The translations under genes were made by a program, and so were the position numbers. A DNA stretch of 64,000 nucleotides. Source: Clostridia bacterium (GTDB lineage Bacteria; Bacillota; Clostridia; Oscillospirales; Acutalibacteraceae). Positions 8,325 through 16,797 of this stretch are shown here, one piece after another. The stretch spans positions 62,001-126,000 of the forward strand of contig JAFTUG010000012.1 of assembly GCA_017466365.1 (NCBI GenBank), written 5' to 3'. Numbering within the stretch: the stretch's first letter is position 1; every line of letters begins with the position of its first letter. The notes beneath the pieces were generated by a model that saw only the letters and a program-made list of their open reading frames with translations, was not told where the DNA came from and ran no database searches.

Positions 8325-9704
8325 TGTTTTCCAAAAAGATTTAATCATGTTGTATACGTTTTTCTCGGCATTTAATAAAGTATTTGATGCTTCTTCAAAT
8401 TCGTCAAATGTTTGCTTGTATTTATTGTTAAAAATATTTATTACAGTATTTACAATACCCTTGTTGCATAAAATATTCATCATTTCAACCGATGCTTCCG
8501 TAGCAACTCCATAGAGTGCATGAGAAAAATCGCATGCAAACATTAGCATCGCTGCATTCTCTCTATTAACAGATGACTTGCAGGAGTTAAAATAGCCATC
8601 ATACAGAGCACAAGCAGCTGTTTCAAGCTGAGTAAGAATTTTAAGATATTCATACTGTTCAATTGTGTCTTCAGTGGCAAAAAGAAGATTGCAAGCAATT
8701 GTTCCGGCAGCTTCACCGATTGTCATCCCGCCAAGGAAAGGACACATTGCACTGCAGCCTGTCCATGCATAATCTATAAGTTTTTCGGTTGCCGGAATAC
8801 CGAAAACAAAACCGACATCAATAATAGTCTTTTCAACGACTCCAAGCCATTCCTTTGAAATTGTGTTGATTACAGTCTGAACAGCACCGCCGAAAACTGA
8901 ATTTGGAGCTTTTGCTTTCAATGCATTAAGATATGACAACACTTCTGCCCCTGCATCGAGCATGGAAACATACATAGATACACTGTCAATTATATTTATT
9001 GCGCTAACAATACCTTCGGCAATATCGTCAACAATAGAGTTGTATTTATTTACTATGTCTGTATATTCTCCTAAAGCCGACCATTTACTTTCAACATCTT
9101 TTCCTTCGGTTAAAAATGCAAAAGCAGTGTCAATAAGTTCTTTTCTTTCTGTTCCGTCAAGGCTTGTTTTATCGAGCAATTCGGCATTCTTTCCCGAGGT
9201 TATAATTTTATTGGTAAGGCTTGTAATTTTGGAAATACCGTTTGAATATGAGAACTCTTCAAACTTTTCGTTTTTCAATGCACTGAAAAGAACGGCAAAG
9301 ATAACCTCTTCATATTGCTGCTGATATTTAAGATATTCTGCAAGATTTGAAGGGTTGGAAACCAACCTGATCGCTTCCCATGCTTCAATGGATGCCACAA
9401 AGCCTGCATTCTCCGCCGCTGCATTATAAACTTTTTTTGCCAAAGATAAGTTTATAAAATTCTCTGAAAAAGTTTTTAAACTTCCTCCGACGTTATTGCT
9501 GTCGCTGAAAATTCTGCTGACGTTATAAAGAGGCAGGTCAAAATCTTCGGGTAGGTCGCTTGCCTCAACAGCCTTTGCCTTTGATACAAAAAACTTTGAA
9601 ATATCAGGCAAATCAATTTCTGCCAGACCGGAAAGCGGTGCGCAGCAAAGGAGTGTTGCTGCTGCAAGGATTACTGCCAATATTTTCTTAAGAGTATGTT
9701 TCAT
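8322..9704 (-). CDS. N-terminal part of the split BspA-type surface protein
   Basis: 460 residues; AGGAGG lies eight bases before the ATG. A Sec signal peptide is clear (MKHTLKKILAVILAAATLL followed by CAPLSGLAE, cleavage near residue 28 or at AKA 43-45). The rest is mostly helical with hydrophobic stretches around LLFATED and no repeats; I recognise no named domain. Its stop codon is in the same frame as the repeat-rich 920-residue piece downstream, so it is best read as the export and N-terminal region of that protein. If the stop is real, a truncated secreted protein is made. Confidence 0.75.
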   Translation of the reverse strand: MKHTLKKILAVILAAATLLCCAPLSGLAEIDLPDISKFFVSKAKAVEASDLPEDFDLPLYNVSRIFSDSNNVGGSLKTFSENFINLSLAKKVYNAAAENAGFVASIEAWEAIRLVSNPSNLAEYLKYQQQYEEVIFAVLFSALKNEKFEEFSYSNGISKITSLTNKIITSGKNAELLDKTSLDGTERKELIDTAFAFLTEGKDVESKWSALGEYTDIVNKYNSIVDDIAEGIVSAINIIDSVSMYVSMLDAGAEVLSYLNALKAKAPNSVFGGAVQTVINTISKEWLGVVEKTIIDVGFVFGIPATEKLIDYAWTGCSAMCPFLGGMTIGEAAGTIACNLLFATEDTIEQYEYLKILTQLETAACALYDGYFNSCKSSVNRENAAMLMFACDFSHALYGVATEASVEMMNILCNKGIVNTVINIFNNKYKQTFDEFEEASNTLLNAEKNVYNMIKSFWKT

Positions 9705-9897
9705 GGGTTTTCCTCCTTTTATTTCCTGAATACAATAATATCATCTTATCGTTAAGATTGCAATAAAAATGTAATTAAGACGAGGATTATAATAATCCAG
9801 GTAAAAAAGAGGTGTGCAGTCAAAGTTATATACAAAAATGTTTTTTATTAAAAAATTTACTTCTTCAGTACCGGTATAAAATTTGCTATAACAAAAT

Positions 9898-9922
9898 CCC
9901 GCACATTCTGAAATGTGCGGGG
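9898..9922 (-). terminator. Terminator of the BspA-type gene at 9950
   Basis: Minus-strand stem CCGCACATT/AATGTGCGG followed by ATTTTGTT, about 25 bases after the stop. The rest of the 9705-9949 gap is AT-rich with nothing else recognised. Confidence 0.85.
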
Positions 9923-9949
9923 TTGGTTGTAATATATGTTCTGCTGCTT

Positions 9950-11545
9950 TTAATATATGAATACCTGTGCGTATGTTCTGTTTAGACCAAAGAGTGCTTT
10001 GAAGAATGCAATTATCTGATCAAAGAAGCCTGCTTTTGAGGTCATTTCCTGTGTATCAATAGCAACAATGTTATAGTCTACATCATAAACAATCGCAGTG
10101 AATGTTGTTTTTCCGCTTGTTATGGGTGTTATTGAGCAGGTTTCTCCGTCTGAACGTATGTGATATATAAAATTATCATTATTTGCATACCATCCCACAG
10201 AGCCGCCTCCGGGAATCTTGTCCGGATCAACATGAAGAACTATTGAATCACCGTATTTTATGGTTGTTCTTGAGGGCGTAGGAATAAGATTGGCATCAAT
10301 AACAGAAGGATCATACCCGGGAATGTTATCGGGAGTTTCGGGTGTTTCGGTTGAACCGCTGCCGGCAGGTCCCATGGAGTTGTAATGAATTTTTGCAGAA
10401 GTAAGGTTTGTGTTTTCTTTAGCTATCTCGATTCTATCCCAATCGGAATTTGAACCGCCGTAGTAAACATCATTAATGGCACAGTAGTAAAACGCACCCT
10501 GTTTTATGCTCGTAACACTAATGGGGATAGTAACACTAATCAAATCCATGCAACCGTGGAAAACACCTTTTTCCAGTGTTGATATTCCTTTACCGATTGT
10601 TACAGTTGTGATATTATGGCATGCAGCAAATGCCCACGCGCCCATGCTTGTTACACTGTCAGGAATTGATACACTTCCGATTTCGCAACCATAAAAAGCA
10701 TTTTCGCCTATATTTTCCAAACCATCGGGTAATGTTATATTTTCAAGGTAACGACAATTACTGAAAGCATAATTGCGTATGCTTGTTACTCCGTTAGGTA
10801 TAGAATAACTTTTATTTGTACTGCCCAGGGGATACTGAATCAATACGGATTTATCTTTGTTAAACAAAACACCATTGCTGTCACTTGCATAAGCTGTATT
10901 AGCAGAATCAACAGTTATGCTTCTGAGATTTGTGCACACGAGAAACGCATTATCGCCTATGCTTGTTACACCCTTACCTATAGTTACGGTTTTTAACTCA
11001 TTGCAATCGTTAAATGCACCGTATCCAATAGTTTTTACACTATCGGGAATCGATAAATTTTCGATACCGCTGCAATATAAAAACGTCTTTTCACCGATAA
11101 TTTCTACACTGTCGGGAATAGTAACATTTGTGAGCCCGCTGCAAAAAGCGAACGCACAATCACCTATGCTTTTTACACTGTTGCCGATCGTAAGACTTGT
11201 AAGATTTTTGCATGAGTAGAACGCATAATCATCAATGCTTGTTACGCCATCGCCTATTAAAACTGTTTTGATTTTTGAAGTTACAGAGTTCCACGGTAAA
11301 TAATACATACTTCCGCCGGCATCCATATCGCCCACACCACTGATAACAAGTTCACCTGTTACATCATCAAAAGTCCATGTAAGATAATTGCCGCAAGTAC
11401 CGCTTTTGGTTATTGCGGCTTTGGCTTTGGTGCCGAAAACATTCAGCGCCGGCAATTCAACGCCTACGAATCCCGAAAGGGGTGCGATGCTGAAAATAAT
11501 TACAGCAGCCAACAAAACGGAAACAATTTTTGAAATTTTTTTCAC
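9950..11545 (-). CDS. BspA-type leucine-rich-repeat surface protein
   Basis: 531 residues from a GTG at 11545, chosen because GAGGTGG lies five bases upstream; the ATG at 11578 has no ribosome site. Signal peptide in residues 1-30 (KKISKIVSVLLAAVIIFSIAPLSG). A short domain TCGNYLTWTFDDVTGELVISG precedes about ten BspA-type repeats (YAFYSCKNLTSLTIGNSVKSIG and similar), then a C-terminal Ig-like domain ending in AGFFDQIIAFFKALFGL. It shares both ends with the split protein downstream. Its promoter is a near-perfect sigma-A site whose spacer holds an XRE operator, so the adjacent XRE protein very likely represses it. Confidence 0.88.
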   Translation of the reverse strand: MKKISKIVSVLLAAVIIFSIAPLSGFVGVELPALNVFGTKAKAAITKSGTCGNYLTWTFDDVTGELVISGVGDMDAGGSMYYLPWNSVTSKIKTVLIGDGVTSIDDYAFYSCKNLTSLTIGNSVKSIGDCAFAFCSGLTNVTIPDSVEIIGEKTFLYCSGIENLSIPDSVKTIGYGAFNDCNELKTVTIGKGVTSIGDNAFLVCTNLRSITVDSANTAYASDSNGVLFNKDKSVLIQYPLGSTNKSYSIPNGVTSIRNYAFSNCRYLENITLPDGLENIGENAFYGCEIGSVSIPDSVTSMGAWAFAACHNITTVTIGKGISTLEKGVFHGCMDLISVTIPISVTSIKQGAFYYCAINDVYYGGSNSDWDRIEIAKENTNLTSAKIHYNSMGPAGSGSTETPETPDNIPGYDPSVIDANLIPTPSRTTIKYGDSIVLHVDPDKIPGGGSVGWYANNDNFIYHIRSDGETCSITPITSGKTTFTAIVYDVDYNIVAIDTQEMTSKAGFFDQIIAFFKALFGLNRTYAQVFIY

Positions 11546-11579
11546 TGAAACCACCTCATAATAATTTAAAATTGACACT

Positions 11580-11609
11580 ATTATACACTACATATGGTGT
11601 ATTTGTCAA
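11580..11609 (-). promoter_or_regulatory. Strong sigma-A promoter of the BspA gene with operator O1 in the spacer
   Basis: On the minus strand TTGACA (11609-11604) and TATAAT (11585-11580) are separated by 18 bases. The spacer is filled by AATACACCA-TATG-TAGTGTATA, an imperfect dyad matching operator O2 of the divergent promoter. Confidence 0.8.
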
Positions 11610-11631
11610 TACATCATTTCTGATGTATTAA
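11603..11631 (+). promoter_or_regulatory. Promoter of the XRE gene with operator O2 in the spacer
   Basis: TTGTCA (11603-11608) and TATTAA (11626-11631) are 17 bases apart. Between them lies the perfect dyad AATACATCA-TTTC-TGATGTATT (11608-11629). The position is that of a repressor site and suggests autoregulation by the protein encoded 20 bases downstream. Confidence 0.8.
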
Positions 11632-11650
11632 GATAAATTAGGGTGATAAT

Positions 11651-11869
11651 ATGAAAGAATATCCTGAAATTTTGCGTGAGCTTCGTGAGGATAACGACCT
11701 TACCCAAAACGATATTGCCGAAGTTCTTGGTACAACACAGCAGGTCTACTCAAGATATGAAAAAGGTATAAATGAAATGCCGATAAGACATATAATCACA
11801 TTATGTAAATTTTATAAAGTGAGTTCGGACTATATTCTCGGACTTAAAGAACAACCCGACAGATTTTAG
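11651..11869 (+). CDS. Small XRE-family repressor
   Basis: 72 residues, almost entirely one HTH_3 domain: YPEILRELREDNDLTQNDIA with the recognition helix in TTQQVYSRYEKG. The ribosome site AGGGTGAT precedes the ATG. It has no sensor domain and ends in EQPDRF, so it would act like a simple Cro-type switch. It is divergent from a BspA-type gene and the intervening 105 bases carry two copies of a 9-4-9 dyad placed inside each promoter, which strongly suggests that it represses both genes. The last codons lie inside a terminator hairpin. Confidence 0.88.
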   Translation: MKEYPEILRELREDNDLTQNDIAEVLGTTQQVYSRYEKGINEMPIRHIITLCKFYKVSSDYILGLKEQPDRF

Positions 11870-11885
11870 TTCTTGTCGGGTTGTT
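11851..11885. terminator. Bidirectional terminator between the XRE gene and the glycosidase
   Basis: Perfect 11-bp stem ACAACCCGACA/TGTCGGGTTGT; it contains the XRE stop codon and lies directly before the convergent glycosidase stop. T-rich on both exits. Confidence 0.85.
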
Positions 11886-11891
11886 TGCTGT

Positions 11892-14800
11892 TTATTTTGC
11901 TTTGATTATCGGCCTTGCGAGGATGCCGACATCGCGAAGAACATATTCATAGCTCCAGCATTCTTCGTCGCTTCTCCATGCATCGGGACCGTGCCATGAA
12001 TGCTTAACATCGGTAAGATGAACGGGGCCGAAGGAGTTATAACGGTTGCCTAAGAGAGTTATGTCAACCTTGTGCTTGCCTGCCGAAAGTCCGCCGATTT
12101 CAAGGTGATAGGGCGGATAAACAATCTTGCCCTTTTCTTCGCCGTCTACGGCAACGGAAATGAGTGCGCCCTTATATCTTGTTGCTTCAACTGCGATTGC
12201 TTTGCCCTCTGCTTCAAGGTGATATGTAATATTTCCGCCGTAGAAGGGGAGACCCTGATTTGTGATTGAACCGAATCCGAGTTTTTGGGGAAGTGCGGTT
12301 ATGATCTTATTCCAACCGGTAACTCTTACGCCGAAATCGCCGAGAAGATAGCACCATTCGGTGTTGGTGCGCTTGCCGAATGGAAGAGTGATTTCAAGAA
12401 TGTTTTCACCCTTCTTTATATCGGTGAGGGGAACGGTTTTGATATCTTTGTCAACATACCAGCCTGTGATATTGTTTGTAATTTCATTGCCGTTAAAAAT
12501 GATTTTTGCTTTTTCGGCATCTTCAAGAGCAAGCTCTGCACCTGAATATTCGATTTCACTGTTGATATTGAATCTTAAGGTTATATGATGCTCGATTGTT
12601 TCGGGTTCAAGCACCCAGGGCTGTGCAACGTGACCGCCTCTTTCAACAAATCCGAGAGCTTTTCTGCATACGTTATCAAGGCGGAGAATTTCTTCTTCCG
12701 TTTTAAACTCGCCGCCGTCAAGTGCGAATTCCGCAATATCAAGAAGATATGCGTTTCTTTCGGAAAGAGAATAATCAACAAGTGCAGGCATGGCGTATGC
12801 ATCAAACAAATCCACGCTGCAAAGATCTGCACCGATAAAGTCGGACTTACCTTCGTCAAGCTTGAGAAGGAGGCTGTCATAGTTATAGAGAACCTTTGAA
12901 ACAACGGTGCAGCCGTTTATATATTCGCAGGGAATCTTACGGATATCGCCGCTGATTGTATCATAAACATAAGGAGTAAATTCACCCTTGATGCTGATGC
13001 GGAGTTCGTTATCGCTTACAACATCCTTATTATAAGGCTCACGGCATCTGCTGATAAAGAGCCAACGGCTGTTGCCGTCTTTGCGCAGCTGATAAATAAA
13101 GCCGTCGGAAAGTCTGCCGTTTGCTTCGCGGATAGTGAGTGTTCTGTTATCCTCGAGAGCATTGAGAATCTTCTCTTTGTCAAAAGAAATGACGGTTGAT
13201 TTTTCGTAAAGAGCCTTGCCTCTTTCGCTGATAACGCCGTTTTCATAAACGGGAGCATTGCCTGCGAAGATGAGCTTACCGCCTGCTTCACGGAATTTTT
13301 CAAGACGTTCAAGAGTGGTTGAACGGAGGGTTTCACAATCGGGAACAATGATTGCATCATATTCCATTTCGCCAACCTTGAGAGGTGCGGATGCATTTTC
13401 ACAGAGCGTCGGGAAAAGAGATTCGCTGATGTAGTTGAAATCTATGCTGCCTTTGAGAAGCCAGTCTGCGAGATTTCTGAATTTATCATCCATGTTTTCA
13501 CGGGCAAGAGCGGTTTTATCGTTGGGACCCCAATGGAGCCAGTAGCTTTCAACGGGGTGGATTACGCCAACCTTAACAACGGGCTTACCTCTTGTCATTG
13601 CAGTGTTTACCCTTGCAAAATGGTCTTCAAGATATGAGAATTCTTCCCACCAGGGTGACTGATAATGGATTGAAGCGGGATAGTCTCTTTTTGCTTCGCC
13701 GCCCATTGCATACCATGAAAGGTGGGGAACTCTTATTGTAACGCCGAGACATGCCTGCCAGTCGCCGTGAAGCTTGTAGCCTCTGAAATCATAGTCCCAG
13801 CCCGTTACGCCGTAAAGCTCGGAAAGCATACCTTCTCTGCCAAACTGGTGAACAGCGGACTGTGCCTGCTTTGCGGTTGTGAATTCAAAGCTTGCGCAGA
13901 GCATATCAATGCCGGGAAGGTCAAAGCCTCTGTATGAACGCATGGCTTCGCCGAGAGCTGCTGTCTGGCTGTGAAGAGTGGGTTCTTCCATCATATGACC
14001 CGTAAGAGCTATTCCGTTTTCACGGCACCACGAACCGCAAACATCGGCAAAAGCCTGTGAAAATCTTTCGGAAATATGGTCGTGGTAATGATAGCGTGTA
14101 ACAGATACCTTACCGTCGGGAAGCTCCCAGAAAATTTCGGGGAGATGCTCAATGATATCTTCGCCGTACTGTGCCTTATAGGTGTCGGGAATATCGTCGG
14201 TCCAAGGCATTGTGATATCGTTATGTGTATCTGTGGAATTCTGCAGAACCTTTTTACGAGTGAATTGAGGTTCATCGGTGAATATTGCGGGAACAACGTT
14301 GCCGAAGTGCTCGCCGATTGTTTCCTTGTATCTTTCGTGGGTTACTTCAACAAAACGCTTTACAGCCTTGGGATTGAGTGTATCAAGATAGGTCTGATTG
14401 TTATACCAGGGTGAGGGGGCATGGATTTTAAGGTAAGCATACCATTTTGTTCCTTCCGCCTCATCGTTTTCGCCGATTTGTTTATATGATTTGAGACAGT
14501 TGTTTTCGTCGAGAACTACATCATAGCAGGTGATAAGATATCCCTTGCCTTCTCTGCCGCCTTCTGCTCTTGAATCAACGAATTTGGTTTTGTCGTATTC
14601 CTCATCACAGCGCTCGGTTGTCATAAGCAGGCAGCGTGCACGGTATTCTTCGTCCTTTGTAACAAGACCGCCTGCAGCACCCGAGGGCCATCTGTCCTCA
14701 TCATAAAGCCATGCAAGCATATGTTCTTTATCTGCTTTTTCAGCGCAGCACTTGATTAATGCCATAAATTCATCTGAAAGATAATTTGTGGACATACCCG

Positions 14801-14981
14801 TGCGTACATGCATATGGAAGCCGCCGAGACCCATTTTTTTGAAAATTTCAATCTGACGGCAAAGCTCATCTGCCTTAAGGTCACTGTTCCACGCCCAGAA
14901 GGGAGTTCCTCTGTATTCACATGTGGGGTTTTTGAAAAGTTCTTCCGTTAAAACGGGTGCTGAATTCTTTTTATAAAGCAT
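11892..14981 (-). CDS. Large intracellular glycoside hydrolase, GH106-like (alpha-L-rhamnosidase related)
   Basis: 1029 residues; AAGGAGG precedes the ATG. The N-terminus (NPTCEYRGTPFWAWNSDL, then MGLGGFHMHVRTGM) and the segment WLYDEDRWPSGAAGG are typical of the large family of glycosyl hydrolases related to GH106 rhamnosidases. Acidic candidates for catalysis include FTDEPQFTRK and GHMMEEPTLHS. A glutamine-amidotransferase-like subdomain (YDAIIVPDCETLRSTTLERL) and C-terminal jelly-roll domains (about 780-1029) follow. No signal peptide, so it works on imported oligosaccharides. The ATG overlaps the end of the phosphoesterase gene by 11 bases. The exact sugar specificity is not determined. 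Confidence 0.72.
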   Translation of the reverse strand: MLYKKNSAPVLTEELFKNPTCEYRGTPFWAWNSDLKADELCRQIEIFKKMGLGGFHMHVRTGMSTNYLSDEFMALIKCCAEKADKEHMLAWLYDEDRWPSGAAGGLVTKDEEYRARCLLMTTERCDEEYDKTKFVDSRAEGGREGKGYLITCYDVVLDENNCLKSYKQIGENDEAEGTKWYAYLKIHAPSPWYNNQTYLDTLNPKAVKRFVEVTHERYKETIGEHFGNVVPAIFTDEPQFTRKKVLQNSTDTHNDITMPWTDDIPDTYKAQYGEDIIEHLPEIFWELPDGKVSVTRYHYHDHISERFSQAFADVCGSWCRENGIALTGHMMEEPTLHSQTAALGEAMRSYRGFDLPGIDMLCASFEFTTAKQAQSAVHQFGREGMLSELYGVTGWDYDFRGYKLHGDWQACLGVTIRVPHLSWYAMGGEAKRDYPASIHYQSPWWEEFSYLEDHFARVNTAMTRGKPVVKVGVIHPVESYWLHWGPNDKTALARENMDDKFRNLADWLLKGSIDFNYISESLFPTLCENASAPLKVGEMEYDAIIVPDCETLRSTTLERLEKFREAGGKLIFAGNAPVYENGVISERGKALYEKSTVISFDKEKILNALEDNRTLTIREANGRLSDGFIYQLRKDGNSRWLFISRCREPYNKDVVSDNELRISIKGEFTPYVYDTISGDIRKIPCEYINGCTVVSKVLYNYDSLLLKLDEGKSDFIGADLCSVDLFDAYAMPALVDYSLSERNAYLLDIAEFALDGGEFKTEEEILRLDNVCRKALGFVERGGHVAQPWVLEPETIEHHITLRFNINSEIEYSGAELALEDAEKAKIIFNGNEITNNITGWYVDKDIKTVPLTDIKKGENILEITLPFGKRTNTEWCYLLGDFGVRVTGWNKIITALPQKLGFGSITNQGLPFYGGNITYHLEAEGKAIAVEATRYKGALISVAVDGEEKGKIVYPPYHLEIGGLSAGKHKVDITLLGNRYNSFGPVHLTDVKHSWHGPDAWRSDEECWSYEYVLRDVGILARPIIKAK

Positions 14982-16632
14982 GTTTTTCCTCCTTTTCGGG
15001 ATGCTTGCAAAGAGGCTTGTCTTCGCTTGCAGTGTTCCAATTTATATAATTATTTCTTTTTGCATGATACCATTCCATTTCAAACATCTTTGCGCTGTCG
15101 TCAACGGGAACAAAAAGCTGATTTCTTACAAAATACGCCTCGCCGCTCATTTCAACGGTGCCGAGGTCTGTTTTTGCAAGCTTGCTTCCGGCCGTAAAGG
15201 TTGCTCTGTGACCGTAAGCTTCAACATAGAGGGTTTCAGCCTCTTTGATAACTTTTCCGCCGATGAACTGAATAAGAACTCCGAACGGTGCATACCAAAT
15301 GCCGTCTTTTTGCTCGGGATAAAGCTCCCTTGAAATAAGCTCAAGCATCTGACCCTTGAATGCCATTTTTGTCCAGTCATATGTCGGTGCAAGTGCATGT
15401 GGAGTAATCATATCCTTGTTTTTATCAATGGTAAATATGTCAATTATCCTGCCGTCATCAAGATATGCCGTAGCGGTGAGAATATCGCCGTCGATTTCAA
15501 CAAGAGTGTATGAACCCATTCGGATTTCCTGCGGATAGAAACAGGAATGCCATATTTTCTGTGCGTTGGAATGATATATGTTACCTCCGCCGTTACCGAC
15601 TATATAATGAACCGTTCCTTCTGAAGGCTTGTCAAAAAGCTCATCGCCTTTTGTAGGGAATGTTCTGGCAAATGAATGCTCGTGACCCTCAAACAGAATA
15701 TCAAGCCTGCCTTCTTCTATCGGCTTGCGAAGCCAGGGATAGCCGTCGTTATTCTGACCCTCGGGCATAACGGGGTAAATCGGGAAATGATATCCGCCGA
15801 GCTTCCATGTTTTGCTGCTGTTTTGCAAATCGTTATATGCCCAATCCTCAACCGTTTGCGGGGCATTAATGCCCATAACAAGGAAATGAGTGTTACCGTA
15901 GTCAAATGAATAGTTTTCGCCCTTATATCCTTCCGGACCGTTGTCGGGATATGCAGGTGCAAACTGAAAATCAAAAAAGTCCGCATGTTCAAGATAAAAT
16001 TTGCCCGTGGGTTCGGGAAAATATGTAAGAAAGCCTCGGTTATCATGGTTGCCCGTAGTCATCATGTAGGGCATGCTTTCTATAATACCCTTGAGTCCTT
16101 CAAACATGCCGTTCCATTGAAGCTCGTTCTGACCGTTATCGCAGTTATCTCCCGCTGTGAATATAAATTTGCATTTGGGATGCCTTTTGAGCGCTCTTTT
16201 AAGCATTTCGCCCACCATGCTGTAATCGGGCAGGTGGCAGGGGTGTCCCTTCTGGTGGTCGGTTATGACGATAAAGCTGAATTTATCAAGGTTTTCAGGC
16301 TCCGTTTCAAATGAATACTCAGCACTTCTGATTTCGTCAGAGCCTACGGTGTAGTGATATTTTGTGCCTGCATCAAGACCGCAGAGCCTTACGGAATAAT
16401 AGTTGCTGATATCTATGTCGGTTTCTTTTGTTTCAAAAACCGCATCCTTTTTCATCCATTCGTCTGAATTCTCCTTGCGGTAGAGAATGAAGCCGTTTTC
16501 AACCTCGGTGCTTGTTCTCCATATAACCGACATCTCACTTTTTGCATCTCCGCAAAAGGCAAGCATTATATGGTCAGGTGCGGATGTTGAACCTCGATCC
16601 GGTTTGTAAAAATTGCCGTTTGAATCATACAT
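14971..16632 (-). CDS. Calcineurin-like/purple acid phosphatase-type phosphoesterase
   Basis: 553 residues from the ATG at 16632; an in-frame ATG at 16644 is only one base from the AGGAG site, so the choice is uncertain. Residues 20-110 form a fibronectin-like purple-acid-phosphatase N-terminal domain. The metallophosphatase domain follows with VITDHQ, FTAGDNCDNGQ, TTGNHDNRG, GYHFP and the late GHEHSF. The C-terminal 90 residues (FIGGKVIKEAETLYVEAYGH) resemble a copper-amine-oxidase-N type stalk domain that is normally extracellular, yet no signal peptide is visible. It leads an operon with the glycosidase. Confidence 0.75.
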   Translation of the reverse strand: MYDSNGNFYKPDRGSTSAPDHIMLAFCGDAKSEMSVIWRTSTEVENGFILYRKENSDEWMKKDAVFETKETDIDISNYYSVRLCGLDAGTKYHYTVGSDEIRSAEYSFETEPENLDKFSFIVITDHQKGHPCHLPDYSMVGEMLKRALKRHPKCKFIFTAGDNCDNGQNELQWNGMFEGLKGIIESMPYMMTTGNHDNRGFLTYFPEPTGKFYLEHADFFDFQFAPAYPDNGPEGYKGENYSFDYGNTHFLVMGINAPQTVEDWAYNDLQNSSKTWKLGGYHFPIYPVMPEGQNNDGYPWLRKPIEEGRLDILFEGHEHSFARTFPTKGDELFDKPSEGTVHYIVGNGGGNIYHSNAQKIWHSCFYPQEIRMGSYTLVEIDGDILTATAYLDDGRIIDIFTIDKNKDMITPHALAPTYDWTKMAFKGQMLELISRELYPEQKDGIWYAPFGVLIQFIGGKVIKEAETLYVEAYGHRATFTAGSKLAKTDLGTVEMSGEAYFVRNQLFVPVDDSAKMFEMEWYHAKRNNYINWNTASEDKPLCKHPEKEEKHAL

Positions 16633-16668
16633 AATAATGAGCATTCTCCTAAATAAAATATTAAAGTA

Positions 16669-16697
16669 ATTTTAGTGCTTTAATTTGTGTTTGTCAA
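16669..16697 (-). promoter_or_regulatory. Promoter of the phosphoesterase-glycosidase operon
   Basis: Minus-strand TTGACA (16697-16692), 17-base spacer, TAAAAT (16674-16669). Confidence 0.75.
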
Positions 16698-16698
16698 T

Positions 16699-16724
16699 AA
16701 TAAACAAATATATTTTTGTTTATT
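16699..16724. promoter_or_regulatory. Perfect inverted repeat AATAAACAAA-N6-TTTGTTTATT
   Basis: Lies one base upstream of the -35 of the phosphoesterase promoter and 11 bases before the -35 of the divergent BspA promoter. The half-sites are identical to those of the palindrome at 5048-5067. Its position fits an activator site for the minus operon or a shared regulatory site (inference). Confidence 0.5.
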
Positions 16725-16735
16725 ACAAAAAACTA

Positions 16736-16764
16736 TTGATTTTTGTGCTTTATTTAAGTATAAT
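16736..16764 (+). promoter_or_regulatory. Promoter of the third BspA-type gene
   Basis: TTGATT (16736-16741), 17-base spacer, perfect TATAAT (16759-16764). Confidence 0.75.
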
Positions 16765-16797
16765 CTACTGTGTGATATTATTATCGGGGGGTTAACC

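Noticed and set aside
16687-16797. N-terminal extension of the third BspA-type protein
   Set aside because: The extra 37 codons cover the palindrome and the promoter; the signal peptide begins at the ATG at 16798.
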